A stretch of DNA of 64,000 nt from Exophiala sp. HKRS030 (taxonomy: Eukaryota > Ascomycota > Eurotiomycetes > Chaetothyriales > Herpotrichiellaceae). Numbering within the stretch: the first letter of the stretch is position 1; each line of letters opens with the position of its first letter. A model generated the notes under the pieces. It was not told the DNA's origin. It saw only the letters and a list, made by a program, of their open reading frames with translations, and did not search any database. Of this stretch, positions 1 through 11,400 are shown in pieces. The stretch is from positions 2,232,001 through 2,296,000 of the forward strand of contig JAHWDD010000010.1 in assembly GCA_023897205.1 (NCBI GenBank). The letters are read 5' to 3'. The translations under genes were made by a program, and so were the position numbers.

Positions 1-2548
1 TCACCACCACGACGTTCTGACCTGCCCACTGATCTGGAATCTCATCCTCAACCTGCAGAAAGCGAACCATTTGTTCATCCTGATCGAAGACGAGCGTTTA
101 CTCCACCCGAAAGATATCCACGACGCTCGGCATCACCTATATCGTATACGGGTTCGAGACCTCCATCAATTCGAACGCGAGAATCATCAATCATTTCCAA
201 TCGTCCTCAAAACCTGAATCCTCGTTCAAAAAATCGAAGATCGGAGAAAAGGAAGGGTCGACCTCTTTCAAAATCTCCGTCCATTGTTGATCAGCCGGAT
301 AATCAATCAATGGATGGGCAATATCCAAATCGTGGAAATCATGGATATAGAGGACAACAACGACATGTAGATTCACGGCAACATGGATCACCAAACTTTC
401 CATCAACTCCTAATAGCTCCTATCATGGATCACCCACAGGGAATTCTCCTCATTACAACCAAAGGGGTGGTTGGGGAGGAAATCGAGGCCAGCACAAGTA
501 TGATCAATCTCTTCATCTTTTTATTCCTTACTAACATTATTTCAGTCAAATGCAAAACTCATCTCCACCCTTTCGACAAAACAGTTTCTCCGGTCCAAAT
601 AACATGAACAATCCAAACCCTTTCCCTGGAAATCAACATGGCTATCAAAATCAACAAGGTTTTCGTGGTCGAGGTCGGGGAAATCATCAAGGTCCGGATC
701 GAAGGTTCAACAACAATCATCGTGGGAGAGGAGGTAACTATCAAAATTTACAATGGACTCCTCCACCTAGTGGTGCACCAACAGGACCTGCATCACAAAA
801 TTTCCAGATGAGCTCTGCAAATTCTGTACAGCCAATCTCAAATGCTTCACAAGCAACACAAGAGGAAAGGCCACAGGAAGACGAAAATTCTCTTCGAACA
901 TCCAAAGAATCACAAGCAGAGGATCAGAGAGACAACACACGACCTACCGGATCAAAATATGGTGATGAGCAACAGAGCTCGGCTGGATCCAAATTCAGTT
1001 TTGCATTCAAATCCAAAGCACCTCCACAAGGACCAGCTAAACAGACAGCAGATTTTGCCAAACCAAAAGGACCCTTCCAACCTGATAATCGACCTCCTCC
1101 TCAACATCCCAAGAAACAATTCCATGATCGAAGAGATGATAGACCTGGACCCCAAGAGGTCCTGCAGACAGGAGGTTTCAGAATGATCGTCGATTCCCTC
1201 CTGATCGTTCACAATATCCTGATCGAAGACCGGATCGCTCACGTTCACCTCCATCGAAGAAATTAAAGAAAGAACCAAGAGCGAGACCTATACTACCCCC
1301 GAATTTACCGAATCCGAATCGATATACTATCGAAAACCGGGGAATGAATCTGTCATTGGTGCTGGTACTTATGGAAAAGTTTTCAAAGCCATTCACATTT
1401 ATACCAAAGATAAAGTTGCACTCAAAAAGATTCGAATGGAGGCTGAACGTGATGGATTTCCTGTCACAGCTGTTCGAGAGATTCGATTATTACAACATCT
1501 TCGACACAAGCATGTTGTGGCATTACAAGAGGTAATGGTCGAAAAGAATGAATGTTTCATGGTTTTCGAATACTTGTCACACGATTTGACTGGTCTCATC
1601 AATCATCCCACATTCAAACTCACATCTGCGCACAAGAAGGATTTGGCTCGACAAATGTTCGATGGACTTGATTATCTTCATCGACGTGGTGTTTTACATC
1701 GCGATATCAAAGCAGCAAACATTTTGATATCCAATACTGGGAGACTGAAATACGCAGATTTTGGATTGGCACGATTTTATACAAAGTCCCGCAAACTTGA
1801 CTACACAAACAGAGTCATAACCATCTGGTATCGACCTCCAGAATTGTTACTTGGAGAAACTCAGTATGGTCCCGAGGTAGATATCTGGTCAGCTGCTTGT
1901 GTTTTTGTCGAAATGTTCACGAAAAAGGCTGTCTTTCCTGGAGAGGGTGGAGAATTGAGTCAACTGGACAAGGTATACAACGTACTTGGAACTCCTACTC
2001 GAAATGATTGGCCTTCTATCATTGATCTCCCTTGGTTCGAACTCATGCAACCTGCAGAACGACGCAAAAGGGTTTTCGAAGCAATGTTCAAAGAAATCTT
2101 TACACCTTCTGCACTTGAACTTGTTCAATGGATGTTCAAGTATGATCCTACAAAACGACCTAATGCTGAACAAGTCCTTGCTCATGAGTACTTTACCTTG
2201 GAGGATCCCAGACCTGTTCAAGCAACTGAACTAGCTACTGTTGAAGGTGATTGGCATGAATTCGAATCCAAAGCTCATAGAAGGGAGAATGATAAACGAG
2301 AGAAAGAGAGGAAGAAAGAAGAGTACCTTCGTGAAAGGGAAAAACGAAAGGCTCGTGAGGCTGGACTTTCGGAACCTAGGGAAGGCGGGGATGTACCATC
2401 TATTGAGAAGAAGAGTCGACATCATCATTCCGGACATGCTCGACCGGGATCTTCAAATGCTGGAACCAATAATGGCGATGATACTGGTGTGAATGGTGAT
2501 GGTGATGACAGTGAAGGTGAAGGTAGTGCAAGGATGAGTATGTCATGA
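1..2548 (+). CDS. CTK1: CTDK-I catalytic kinase CTK1 (CDK12/13-type), 5' partial, two frame breaks
   Basis: Cyclin-dependent kinase of the CTDK-I complex, which phosphorylates the RNA polymerase II C-terminal repeat during elongation; nuclear. The reading frame is already open at base 1, so the start lies outside the window. Exon 1 ends at 497; an intron at 498-545 (GTATGA, branch CTAAC, TTCAG) joins in frame to 546. The N-terminal half is a disordered Ser/Pro/Arg/Gln-rich tail. The kinase domain (about 1340-2190) shows GAGTYGKVF, VALKKIR, the CDK helix PVTAVRE (PITAIRE-like, typical of CTK1/CDK12), HRDIKAANI, DFGLAR and T-loop YTNRVITIWYRPPELLLGE. A charged Lys/Glu tail follows. The frame is broken twice, at C-runs 1150-1153 and 1296-1300; adding one C at each gives an unbroken protein (about 833 residues visible). 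BUR1/CDK9 is less likely given the helix motif. Confidence 0.9.
498..545 (+). other. Intron in CTK1
   Basis: A 48-nt intron with donor GTATGA, branch site CTAAC shortly before the end and acceptor TTCAG. Its removal joins two segments of the same low-complexity N-terminal tail in the same frame. Unspliced, the frame stops within the intron. Confidence 0.8.
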
Positions 2549-3263
2549 GTAGTATGTCATGAGTAACCACGCCGTTCCATTGACGGCGAGGGACTATTTA
2601 CTACCGAACATATTGATATCCATCACAAGAGCATCCTCCCATCTCAATATCCAGCAGTCCTCTGTTTCGCGATTACCTCGACCTGATGTCATCACCCGAG
2701 CTGCTCCAAGGAATATTCTTGTGGTCATACAAGTACCTTTGCTGCGACAAAGAACCAATTCACAGCCCACTTGGCAGTGCTCAACGCGCAAGTTGATCAT
2801 TCAAAATGTGCTAGGTAATGGAAGTCCTGACTATGTACGATTTATTTGGAAAGTAACATGACCGACAATGGGATCATAAACATTTGATTAATCAATATAT
2901 TATACTTCGAGAACCTGACTTGTTACAGACTGTTGGTCAAGATTGATCTGCAGTGGGCTTGAGGCTGTTCGCATAGCACGCGTCGGCGTGGCACTCGCTT
3001 AATGTTACAAAGGGAACAGTGCGTGCTTTGATAGCATTATGACGGATGACCCGTTACCGGTCCCAAGACCTTGTATTTCTAACCTACACTGTATCGCTTT
3101 TGTTATTACAATGATATCCTCGATAATTCATCGTACAATCCATAGTGGAACGTTTGTCTCATCAACGTGCACCCTCCAAAGTTTATCGCTTCTCGCCAAC
3201 AACTACTCATCGTAGACACAGGCAATTCGTTGTCGACCAAGACAATCCTCAGCCCTCAAAACG
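2549..3263. other. Intergenic region between convergent genes CTK1 and the MFS exporter
   Basis: About 0.7 kb between two convergent stop codons. It should hold both 3' UTRs and polyadenylation signals. I see no coding potential; the short ORF at 2559 has no recognisable features. Confidence 0.6.
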
Positions 3264-5227
3264 TTACCTGACTATTCCAGACCCCATCCTCGGCACACTC
3301 TGTCTACCGTATTCGGCTTGACTCTGCCTGCGAGAGTTGAGGCCTCGCGAGGCATTCGTGCTCGTGCGGGACAACCGTCTCGATTGAGACGTGCCGGAAG
3401 CTGAAGGCAAATACGACAATCGACGGTCAGAATTATCCATGACGGCGTTCTGCAGCGATTGTGCGAATGGAGAGCGTTTGCGCAGTACCGGCCCATACCA
3501 GTAGATGACGTACACGGCGATCACAAGCACGAACGATATACAGGCGAGGATAGTCGCGGCGTACTTCAGGTGGTAGCGGTTGCCGATGTCTATGAGGAAC
3601 GGAATTAGTAAGAGCTATTCGCAGTGCATATCAAGGAGGATAACGATGGGGAGAGAGCCTACTTTCGAAAAATGGTGTTGCTGGGATAGTCAGCACACCG
3701 GCGAGGAAATCTCTGGACCAGCCATTTCCACCGGTGGCGGAGGCTGAGTATGGACCGTATGCGCAGATCATGTAGTCGATGGTAGCCATATAGATGGCAT
3801 AATTGGCGATACCGACCAAGGCGGCGAAGACCATAGATCCGATCCAATGGATGGGCGGGCCTTGAATGGTCCACGCGAAGCCGAACAGGCCGATGGGCAA
3901 GCATGGCGCCGTGTACAACAGGAACCACAACCTGGATTCATACTGTGCTTTCTCATCACTAGGCCGAGCTCTTCGCTCGTTAATATTGCGCTTGATCGCA
4001 GGGATGAAGGCCAGCCAGGCAATAACATAGCCTAGACCGAGAGGCACGAATGCCAGGCCAACTTGATAGACTTGGAAATCCCACTGTTCGTAAACCAGTG
4101 CGAATGACTGGATGAACATGAATATCAGTGCGTCACTGAAGCCGCTGAGCAATGACAGTGTCAGCACAATGGGCTCTGTGAGAAACATCTTGAACGGCCG
4201 GATCCAGGTGATGATGATTTCTTTGGCCGAGAAGCGATCTGAGAAGGGTTCGAGTTCGTTAGGACCCCAGATGTTCTCTCCTGTTGCTGCACGTCTCTTC
4301 TTCGCAACTCGGTCCATGATGATGGTTGAGCGGGTTTCCGGTACGAAGAAGAAATGCGCCAATTGTACCGCACCTCCGAAGACCAATTGGATCCAAATCG
4401 TCCATCGCCAACTCGGTACGTATTGTTCGACGAAACCACCCACGATGGGTCCGAGGACACTGCCGAATACGGATGAGAAAACTACATATGCCACAGCGAA
4501 TTGTTGGGTGTCGGCATCCCACATGTCGGCTGGTTGGAGATGTTAGCTGACGGTAGACATTATAAAGGGCGCTGGAACTAACGTACCGATCATTCCTAGG
4601 GTGACCGAACCACCAGCGGAACTGAGACCCCCAATGCTCGGCCAACCATGATGGATGCGAAGTTCGGTGCCAGAGCAACAGGAAGTTGCCAGATATTGAC
4701 CAATGTCAATGAAGCTTGTAAAATAGGCCATCGACCCAATTCCTCACTCCACGGAGCCCACAGTTCGCAGCCAAAAGCATACAGAACCAGGAAGATCATG
4801 GCACCGCATCGTGCTGCTTGTGTACTGACACCGAATTCTTCTGAGATACCCCTAGACCATTGGAATATAGACTGGTGTTGAAGTTCATAGACAATTGAAC
4901 AAGGAAGATGACGGTGAGGATTGTCCATTTCTTCCATTCTGGAAACGCATAGCCCAGTTCACTTTCGCAGTCGGCTTCGGTGATTTCGATTTTGTCGAAT
5001 GTTTCGGGTTCGGTTTCTGATCTGTTCTTCTCGACTTTTTCGTCGACGTTGTCGACATGCTGTTGTCTACGGTGAGCTTCATCTTCGGGTTGGATTGTTG
5101 ATGCCTTTTCCCAATCTTCTGTAGTAGAGGTGGAGGTCTCGCCGGCTCCCGGTGGTGGAGGATCAAATGATGGTGTCTTGAATGTAGGGTGTTTGTCTGC
5201 TTTGTCGGTGGAAGACATGATGGGCAA
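3264..5227 (-). CDS. MFS drug/H+ antiporter, DHA1-type, with two frame breaks
   Basis: Plasma-membrane exporter of the fungal DHA1 multidrug group; the substrate cannot be read from sequence. The order on the minus strand is a Ser/Thr/Glu-rich cytoplasmic N-terminus (about 110 residues), first membrane helix WTILTVIFLVQLSMNF, motif region GRALGG...GMIADMW, then helices typical of a 12-TM carrier and a basic Ser/Arg tail. Introns at 4530-4586 (GTACGT/CTAAC/CCAG) and 3590-3662 (GTAGGC/CATAG) restore the frame exactly. The frame is broken at C-runs 4849-4852 and 4628-4632; one extra C in each yields about 611 residues, a normal length for the family. Start chosen at 5227; an in-frame ATG three codons on (5218) is equally possible. 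Codons are more G/C-ending than in the neighbouring housekeeping genes. It is convergent with CTK1, so not in an obvious cluster. Confidence 0.85.
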
Positions 5228-6360
5228 TATTCAGATGGTATCAAGGAAAACAAGCATGGGATACCAAGAAAAGACAGGAGGCTTGGGCACGGGCGGGCTA
5301 AAGTGGAGGATGGGTGGTATATACCTTCTCATCCCTTCCTCGGCAGGTAAATGAACAGTGTGGTGGGATACCACGGTACCATAGTAAGAACGTATCATGT
5401 GGGATCCAGCATCTTTGGTTGATGTACGATGATATCAACTTCGCACAATGTTGTATCGGCGGAGGTGGGTCGAGAAGAGGAAGCGGCCAGAGAACGACAA
5501 ACTTACATTGCCTATGATGACATAGTGGGATCTGTGGGAAATGGCAAAGACCAAATCCTGGATCCAATGTCCTGTTGGCTCATTTTCATATCCCATGATG
5601 TGTCAGATTGTCCACGGGAGATTGACGTCAGGTCCCTCTGGAACATAGAGCCTCTCGCACTGAACTGTCCTGCTTGGATTAGTCGTTATGTTCATATTGC
5701 ATATTCGTCAGGGTGTCTGTGATTGAACGTGGGACGGGAACGAAGGGAGAAGGCGAAAAGGCGGAAAGGCTGTGGTGTGCGATAAGAGGCTGAAGCATGA
5801 GATGTGGGATCCCGATGGTTTAGCTTCAATTTTCGCCTCCATCTAAGCCTCCACCCTCAGGCCTCCATCCTGTGCTTTGGCCCATGTATGACGTGGATTC
5901 GACTCCATGATGGGTTTTCATCAATCATCGATAGGCTACTCAAGTATATTTTTTGTGCAACCTTTCCCTTCGAGTTGTGATCGTCCGGCTTTCGGCTTTG
6001 TCGAATTTTGAGAGTTTGGGCACAAGACTTTAAAAGCTTCGACTCTAGCCTCAAGTGAGCTTCCAACCCGAGTCCTTTGCAAGTTCAATCTTGACAATGG
6101 TGGCTCAAGGCCAATGATTACATTTCAACTACTGCAACGCGAGAAATAGTGCAAAGTTAAGCGAATCAAGCCATGAATCGTCAATTGTGCCGAGCCATCG
6201 ACATCATAGCTAAAAGTAACATAAGCATGCCAGGAATTCTTGATTGAACAAAACACCAACGATGACAAGCCCCTGCCACCCTGGTCTGAACTCTTAACCC
6301 AACATCGTCACGACTGCATGCATGAATGATAATCTGTCGTTTTACCTTCCAACGCCTGGC
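5228..6360. other. Upstream region of the MFS gene and 3' flank of GH16
   Basis: About 1.1 kb between two minus-strand genes. It contains the MFS promoter. A palindrome GGTATATACC at 5316-5325 lies about 90 bp upstream of the MFS start and could serve as its TATA element. No coding region is supported. Confidence 0.5.
5316..5325 (-). promoter_or_regulatory. Possible TATA element of the MFS gene
   Basis: GGTATATACC, about 90 bp upstream of the MFS start codon at 5227. Distance and sequence fit a fungal core promoter; there is no other support. Confidence 0.3.
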
Positions 6361-7547
6361 TCAAAAGTACAAAGCAAATGTAACACGAGATTTGTCTCCA
6401 TCACAAGTAGATGGGTATGACGCCTTCTCCAGATCTACGTCTGAGCTTCCCGGACGTCCCGGCGGTTGACCATTACCAAACACGGGATTGGATCCTGTGG
6501 GTGGTCCTTCAGTAGGGCTTGGGTTGGCTGATCCATCGTCTTGAAAAACTTGTAGGGTATTGATTGACCAATACGCGTCGATAAATGCCGACGGGTTGTT
6601 GGTGACATATTCTTCACACGTCGGGGCCAAAGAGGCACATTCTGAAGTGGTCCAAACTTGACCTGCCCACTGGACAAGAGTTAGCCGAGGGAAGTTCTGG
6701 GGAAATTTTGGTTACTCACCTGTCCACAAAATGTAGTGTCGAAAATGATTTGTAGGTCTTTGAAATGATCGTCCATGTTGAATTGACCTTGAAAAACAGA
6801 ATTTGGTACACCCCAGCTCTCACTAGGTTGTGGGGAACTTGTGGCGATGTCATTAGGAAAACTTCCACGAGGGAAGAACCAGATCTTGATGAAATCAGAT
6901 GTCCATTCAGTTGCAAAGACTCCTCCACCTGCATCGTTGAATTCGGGTCCAAAGGTCAAGTTTGATACATCACCAATCGTACATCCTGCGTTCTTGGGTT
7001 GATCAACTGCATTGACATCGCAATCCGGAGTGATCAAGTCCCCGAGGAATGTTCCATTGTCGATGATCGGGCCAGTCGCTGTATGAAGGGTCATGCTATT
7101 TGTTGCTTGATCGTTGACACCTTCAACAATATCGATTTCTCCATTGTTTGGCCAATCTTTACCCAACATCCAGAACGCAGGCCATGTGCCACAGATGCCT
7201 CCTGGCATATGAACAATGTCTGCAATCACCAAAGCATGTTGAAATGTGTCGGTGGAAGATACTCGAACACTTGCTCTTCCATTGGGCGCGACTTCTTTGG
7301 TATCAACACCCATGAAGATTGCGTACGATGAATTCCCTCCGTCGATAAACCCGGCGATCCCTGTGGAATTGGCAGCTTCGAGGGAGATATAATCAACATG
7401 TCCGTCGGTTGGATCACGATCGGTGAAGAAATCAAATCCTTGCCAGAAGGCGTCGCCAGAATAATCTTTGACGAGTTGGTAGGTTGCGGTTGTGACTGGA
7501 ACAAATTGGCTGACCTGCAGCATGAAAAGAAAAGATCCGGTCTTCAT
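6361..7547 (-). CDS. Secreted GH16 family endo-beta-1,3(4)-glucanase
   Basis: Glycoside hydrolase that cleaves beta-1,3/1,4-glucans outside the cell, in own-wall remodelling or plant/fungal glucan degradation. The N-terminus MKTGSFLFMLQVSQF followed by a small-residue stretch is a signal peptide. The catalytic motif is visible as NGEIDIVEGVN, with both glutamates of the GH16 E-x-D-x-x-E pattern. A short Pro/Gly/Ser-rich tail follows the catalytic domain; no clear GPI anchor signal is visible. One intron at 6670-6719 (GTGAGT, branch CTAAC, CCAG) joins in frame, giving 378 residues, usual for fungal members. The frame is intact, with no homopolymer break. It is divergently transcribed from the telomere protein gene. 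Confidence 0.9.
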
Positions 7548-8031
7548 GTTTGGTAATGAGTGGATTGAGAAGACTTCTCAGAAAGAGTGTATGGGGCGAG
7601 GATGAATGAGAGTAAGGAAAATGTTGGGCGCAGTCAGAAGATACTCACTGTCATATTTCAAGGGAGTGCGAGTGAAATGACTGTGAAGGGGTGAAGAACA
7701 GACGAGGGGTCAGCAAGACACAAGGGAGATTGAGTGAGCAGAATTCACTAGTGATATTCATCATCTATACTAGACTAGTCGTCTGAGATGCCCTTGGTGA
7801 GGCGCAAGGAGGCTGCAATTCTTGGTGTTGAGGAATTCACACCCAGTGCCTGATGGAGGATAATTGACCTTGAACCCAAGGAGAGACGATTAGGCTGTAA
7901 CTCCAAGGCAGGAAAGAGAATTTGCTTGGAATACATCTGGACTTGAGGTTGGCAATAAGTAGAATCCAGTCACTGCATAGGAATCGTGTTGTCGTTGAAA
8001 CAATTCATGTTCACTGCCACTGCCGACGCCG

Positions 8032-8037
8032 ACGCGT
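8032..8037. promoter_or_regulatory. MCB-like element ACGCGT
   Basis: ACGCGT, the MluI cell-cycle box bound by MBF in yeasts, about 380 bp upstream of the telomere protein start. It lies 44 bp from a second copy. Confidence 0.4.
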
Positions 8038-8072
8038 CTTCCGCCGCCAACGTGACCTTTTCTTTTTTATAT

Positions 8073-8084
8073 GAAACGCGTTTC
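8073..8084. promoter_or_regulatory. Palindromic MCB-like element GAAACGCGTTTC
   Basis: A perfect 12-bp palindrome with an ACGCGT core, about 330 bp upstream of the telomere protein start at 8416. A/T flanks around the core match strong MBF sites in yeasts. Function here is inferred only. Confidence 0.45.
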
Positions 8085-8415
8085 GGGCATCGGCAATCGT
8101 TGAGGCTCACGTGCTTCTTATTGGTTCGGGATCTCGTGATCCACTCAGTTTCACTCACAGACCAAACGACATTCCCATCGCAAGTCATCCACCGACAGAG
8201 TAGTTATCCAGTCGCCGACCAACACCGACTCATCAAGGCTAAAATCATCCCGCGTCCGCGTCTAAACAAGATCTCCAATAAACTCCTCCATCAAATCGTC
8301 CCACTTGATTTCTCCCTTGCTTCAAACACGTCTGTCGCGTGCAATCGAAACAACTCATCATGTCTGAAAAGGGCATTCGCCTTGACTTGTCAACAATCTT
8401 TAGGTCTTTACCATC

Positions 8416-11400
8416 ATGACCACCTCCAGCGACACTTCATTCGTTCCCTCTAACCATCTCAAAATACTCCAATTATCTCCTTCCATCTCAGAACCAACCT
8501 CGTACATTCAAGCAACCGTCGCATTGGTCTGGCCATATTCAAGTTCCATCGCAACACTTGCCCTTTTACTGGTCGATACCTATACTCATCCGGGACAGGT
8601 CAGAGGTCAGGTTAAGGTTATTTTTCGAGATGGCTGTGCAAGACAACTCGCAGGGACAAAAGTTGGTATCGGAGATTCAGTCAGGCTGAAATTGGATGGA
8701 TGTGATTGGAAGGAAACTGAAGATGTTATATCTACACCAGGGAAGAAACTCAGCTGGGATCTCGAGTATAGAGCTCGTGTGCTTGCTGAAATCTCAAAAG
8801 ATGGTCAGCAACCAATAATCGTCGACTATACAAGATCCGATAGTGAAGAGTCTGTCTTGAACTCTAGACTCAACCGAACTAATGGTGTCATCGCAACGCC
8901 AAAATCATATGGGAATGGTTATGACAAGCCTGGGACAATTTCAGTTCCCTACCTCACTCCGGTCAAGTCAACAAGAAGATCTTCTGGTGGGACGTTCATT
9001 GATGGATTAGATCCTTTGGCAGGGGCGGACGGGTATATTACGGGTCGTGGACGGAAAAGAACAAAATTCGCCCGACACAGTGGTGCTTGGAGTCTGATCG
9101 ATTCTGATGATGAATTACAAATTCAAGAGAATCAAAAGGAAATCTCAAAGGTTGATACATCTTTGATATCTGGTGCTGAACAAAATGGAGATGGAGAACA
9201 GTTCGCCGGACCAGTCGATGCTGAAGCTGGACAATACAGAGACCCAGAACTGTCAACGGTACCAGTGGAAGTCGAGGTTGAAAAAGACGGAGAAGTAGAA
9301 CTATCGCTAGGATCAATTGACGCTGGAGTTGGACAAAATAACACGGCAGAACCTGTGCCGGAATCAGGCGACGCTGATATTGAAGATATCGCCGAAGCAG
9401 TCAGTGCTGAAGTGGTCACGCCAAACGATCATACTTCTTCGCTTCACACCCTCGAAGATTCTTCCGACTTGTCCCATCAAGACGAATTGGTCTTAGAAGT
9501 TGCTCCAGTCCAGGATGTCTCTAAACCTCGCTCGATTAACTCACCTGTGTTCGGACAGGCCGAAATCGCCTCCGACACAGTTTCAAAGAACGTTTTAACC
9601 CCTCCGAACCAAGAGAAAACCTTGCAGCCTGGACAGGATCTATTAGAAAACAATCGCGATATCTCCTCTGAAGATGCCGACTTATCAATCGACCAGAGTC
9701 CTCCGATTATGGGCCCGCCACAGACTCCTGCGAGAAAGCTCCAGCTTGCACCGGTAGAAATGCCTGAAATCATTTCACCAAGTGAAGATTCTGAACAAGC
9801 AAACACTCCTCGACTTATGCCATTAGCTTCACCAGGTTTACCTCTTGTATCTCCACTCATCAGACGATCTGGTGTTGATATTGGCTACTTTCCAACCTTT
9901 GATGATACAGTATCACAGCTGGATGCTTCTGGTAAAGAAGAACAGCACGTCGCAGAAGACTCCTCAAAGTTGCAAGATTCCATTGTCGAAGTCGAAGAGA
10001 ATACGACGCATAACGAGACGATCTCACGGATCCAACCAGACTCGTCCTCAGCAGTTTCTGAAGCAACACATCCACCTCTAACAAGCACAAATCTTGATTC
10101 AGCGGAAGGTCAACCTTATTTTATCCCTGATCATTGGCTTTCTTCTGTGGAGGCCAATATTGCCGAGGAGCTGTTACAAAATGCACAAGCATCGCCTGCG
10201 CCAGCAGAGCAACAACTACATGCAGACACAGATAATGAAACAGATGATCTCTATGGTCCTCCTGTATCAATACAAGATAAATCTCAAGCAGAGGACCGCA
10301 AACTTGAGACCAGTCCTGCGAGGCAGACAAACATATTCGACGATGAAGCACATTCTGAGGTATCTGAAACGTCAGGTATCCCTCATGAGCCTATTTCCAC
10401 CTTGCCACACCCTATCGCCATTGATGCTGTCGAACAGTTCCTACAATTCTCTCCAGTACTGGAAGAACCAGAAGAAGATCTTTCTGCCTCTCATCCTGAG
10501 CAACCTGAGGAAGACTCTGATGCACCATCGACGCAAGTGATATCAGATGATGATTCTGACACAACTTCGGTTGCCAGTGATGAGCTTGTTTCATCTGCAG
10601 AAGATTCATCAATTGATTCTGAAGATAGTGCAGAAGATATATCTGACGATGAAGCCGAAGTGGTCCCAGTAGCGACATCGAGGGAGACAATCATGGTGGA
10701 TGTTGACCAAAGTCTTGAAGCTGAGAGATATTCCACTCTTATAGATTCTGAACAAATCACCAACGACCTAGTCACGATTCCAGAGGCTTCAAACGAGGAA
10801 GACGGACAAGCCATACCAACAGCACGATTAGGCGGTCCAGAAATTGTTGACACAATGAGTGTCACTGATATGGGTGAAGTGGAACTGCCTAGAAAAGACC
10901 CTAATTCACCAGCAGAGTCATCAAAAGATCAGACAGACTCATTTCCGGCCAAGACTGACCTGGAGTCAAGTGAAGATATTATTCTGCGGACGGAGAGCTC
11001 CGTAGAAATCACCAAACCACAGATCGACACATCCTACTTACCAACTCCAGATCAGACACAAGTCGATGAACAAATCCCCTCAACTCTCACTGTGACGGAT
11101 CCATCTCTCTCGCAACAGATGAACTTGATTCCGACTCCTAAACAAACGCAAGAAGAGCAGGTTGACATATCTGATCCTTCACAGACGGAAGACAATTTCG
11201 ATCAGGTCGCCTCGACTGTACCGATCCTGGAAACTAACGCTATGGATTCTCCGATCCATCCGTCAAAGCGAATCATCAAACCAAAGAACATTCCAAATCC
11301 ATATTTTACTCCTAGAAGATCAGCTCGACTTTCCTCACCTGGTCCACGCAAGGAAGGTTTACCTCTTTCTAGTCCCCTAGGAACTAGTTTCCCATCATCG

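Larger units (their letters stand above)
7548..8415. other. Divergent promoter region, GH16 / telomere protein
   Basis: About 0.87 kb between two divergent starts. It holds two ACGCGT elements listed separately, both nearer the telomere gene. ORFs within it show no protein-like composition. Confidence 0.5.
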
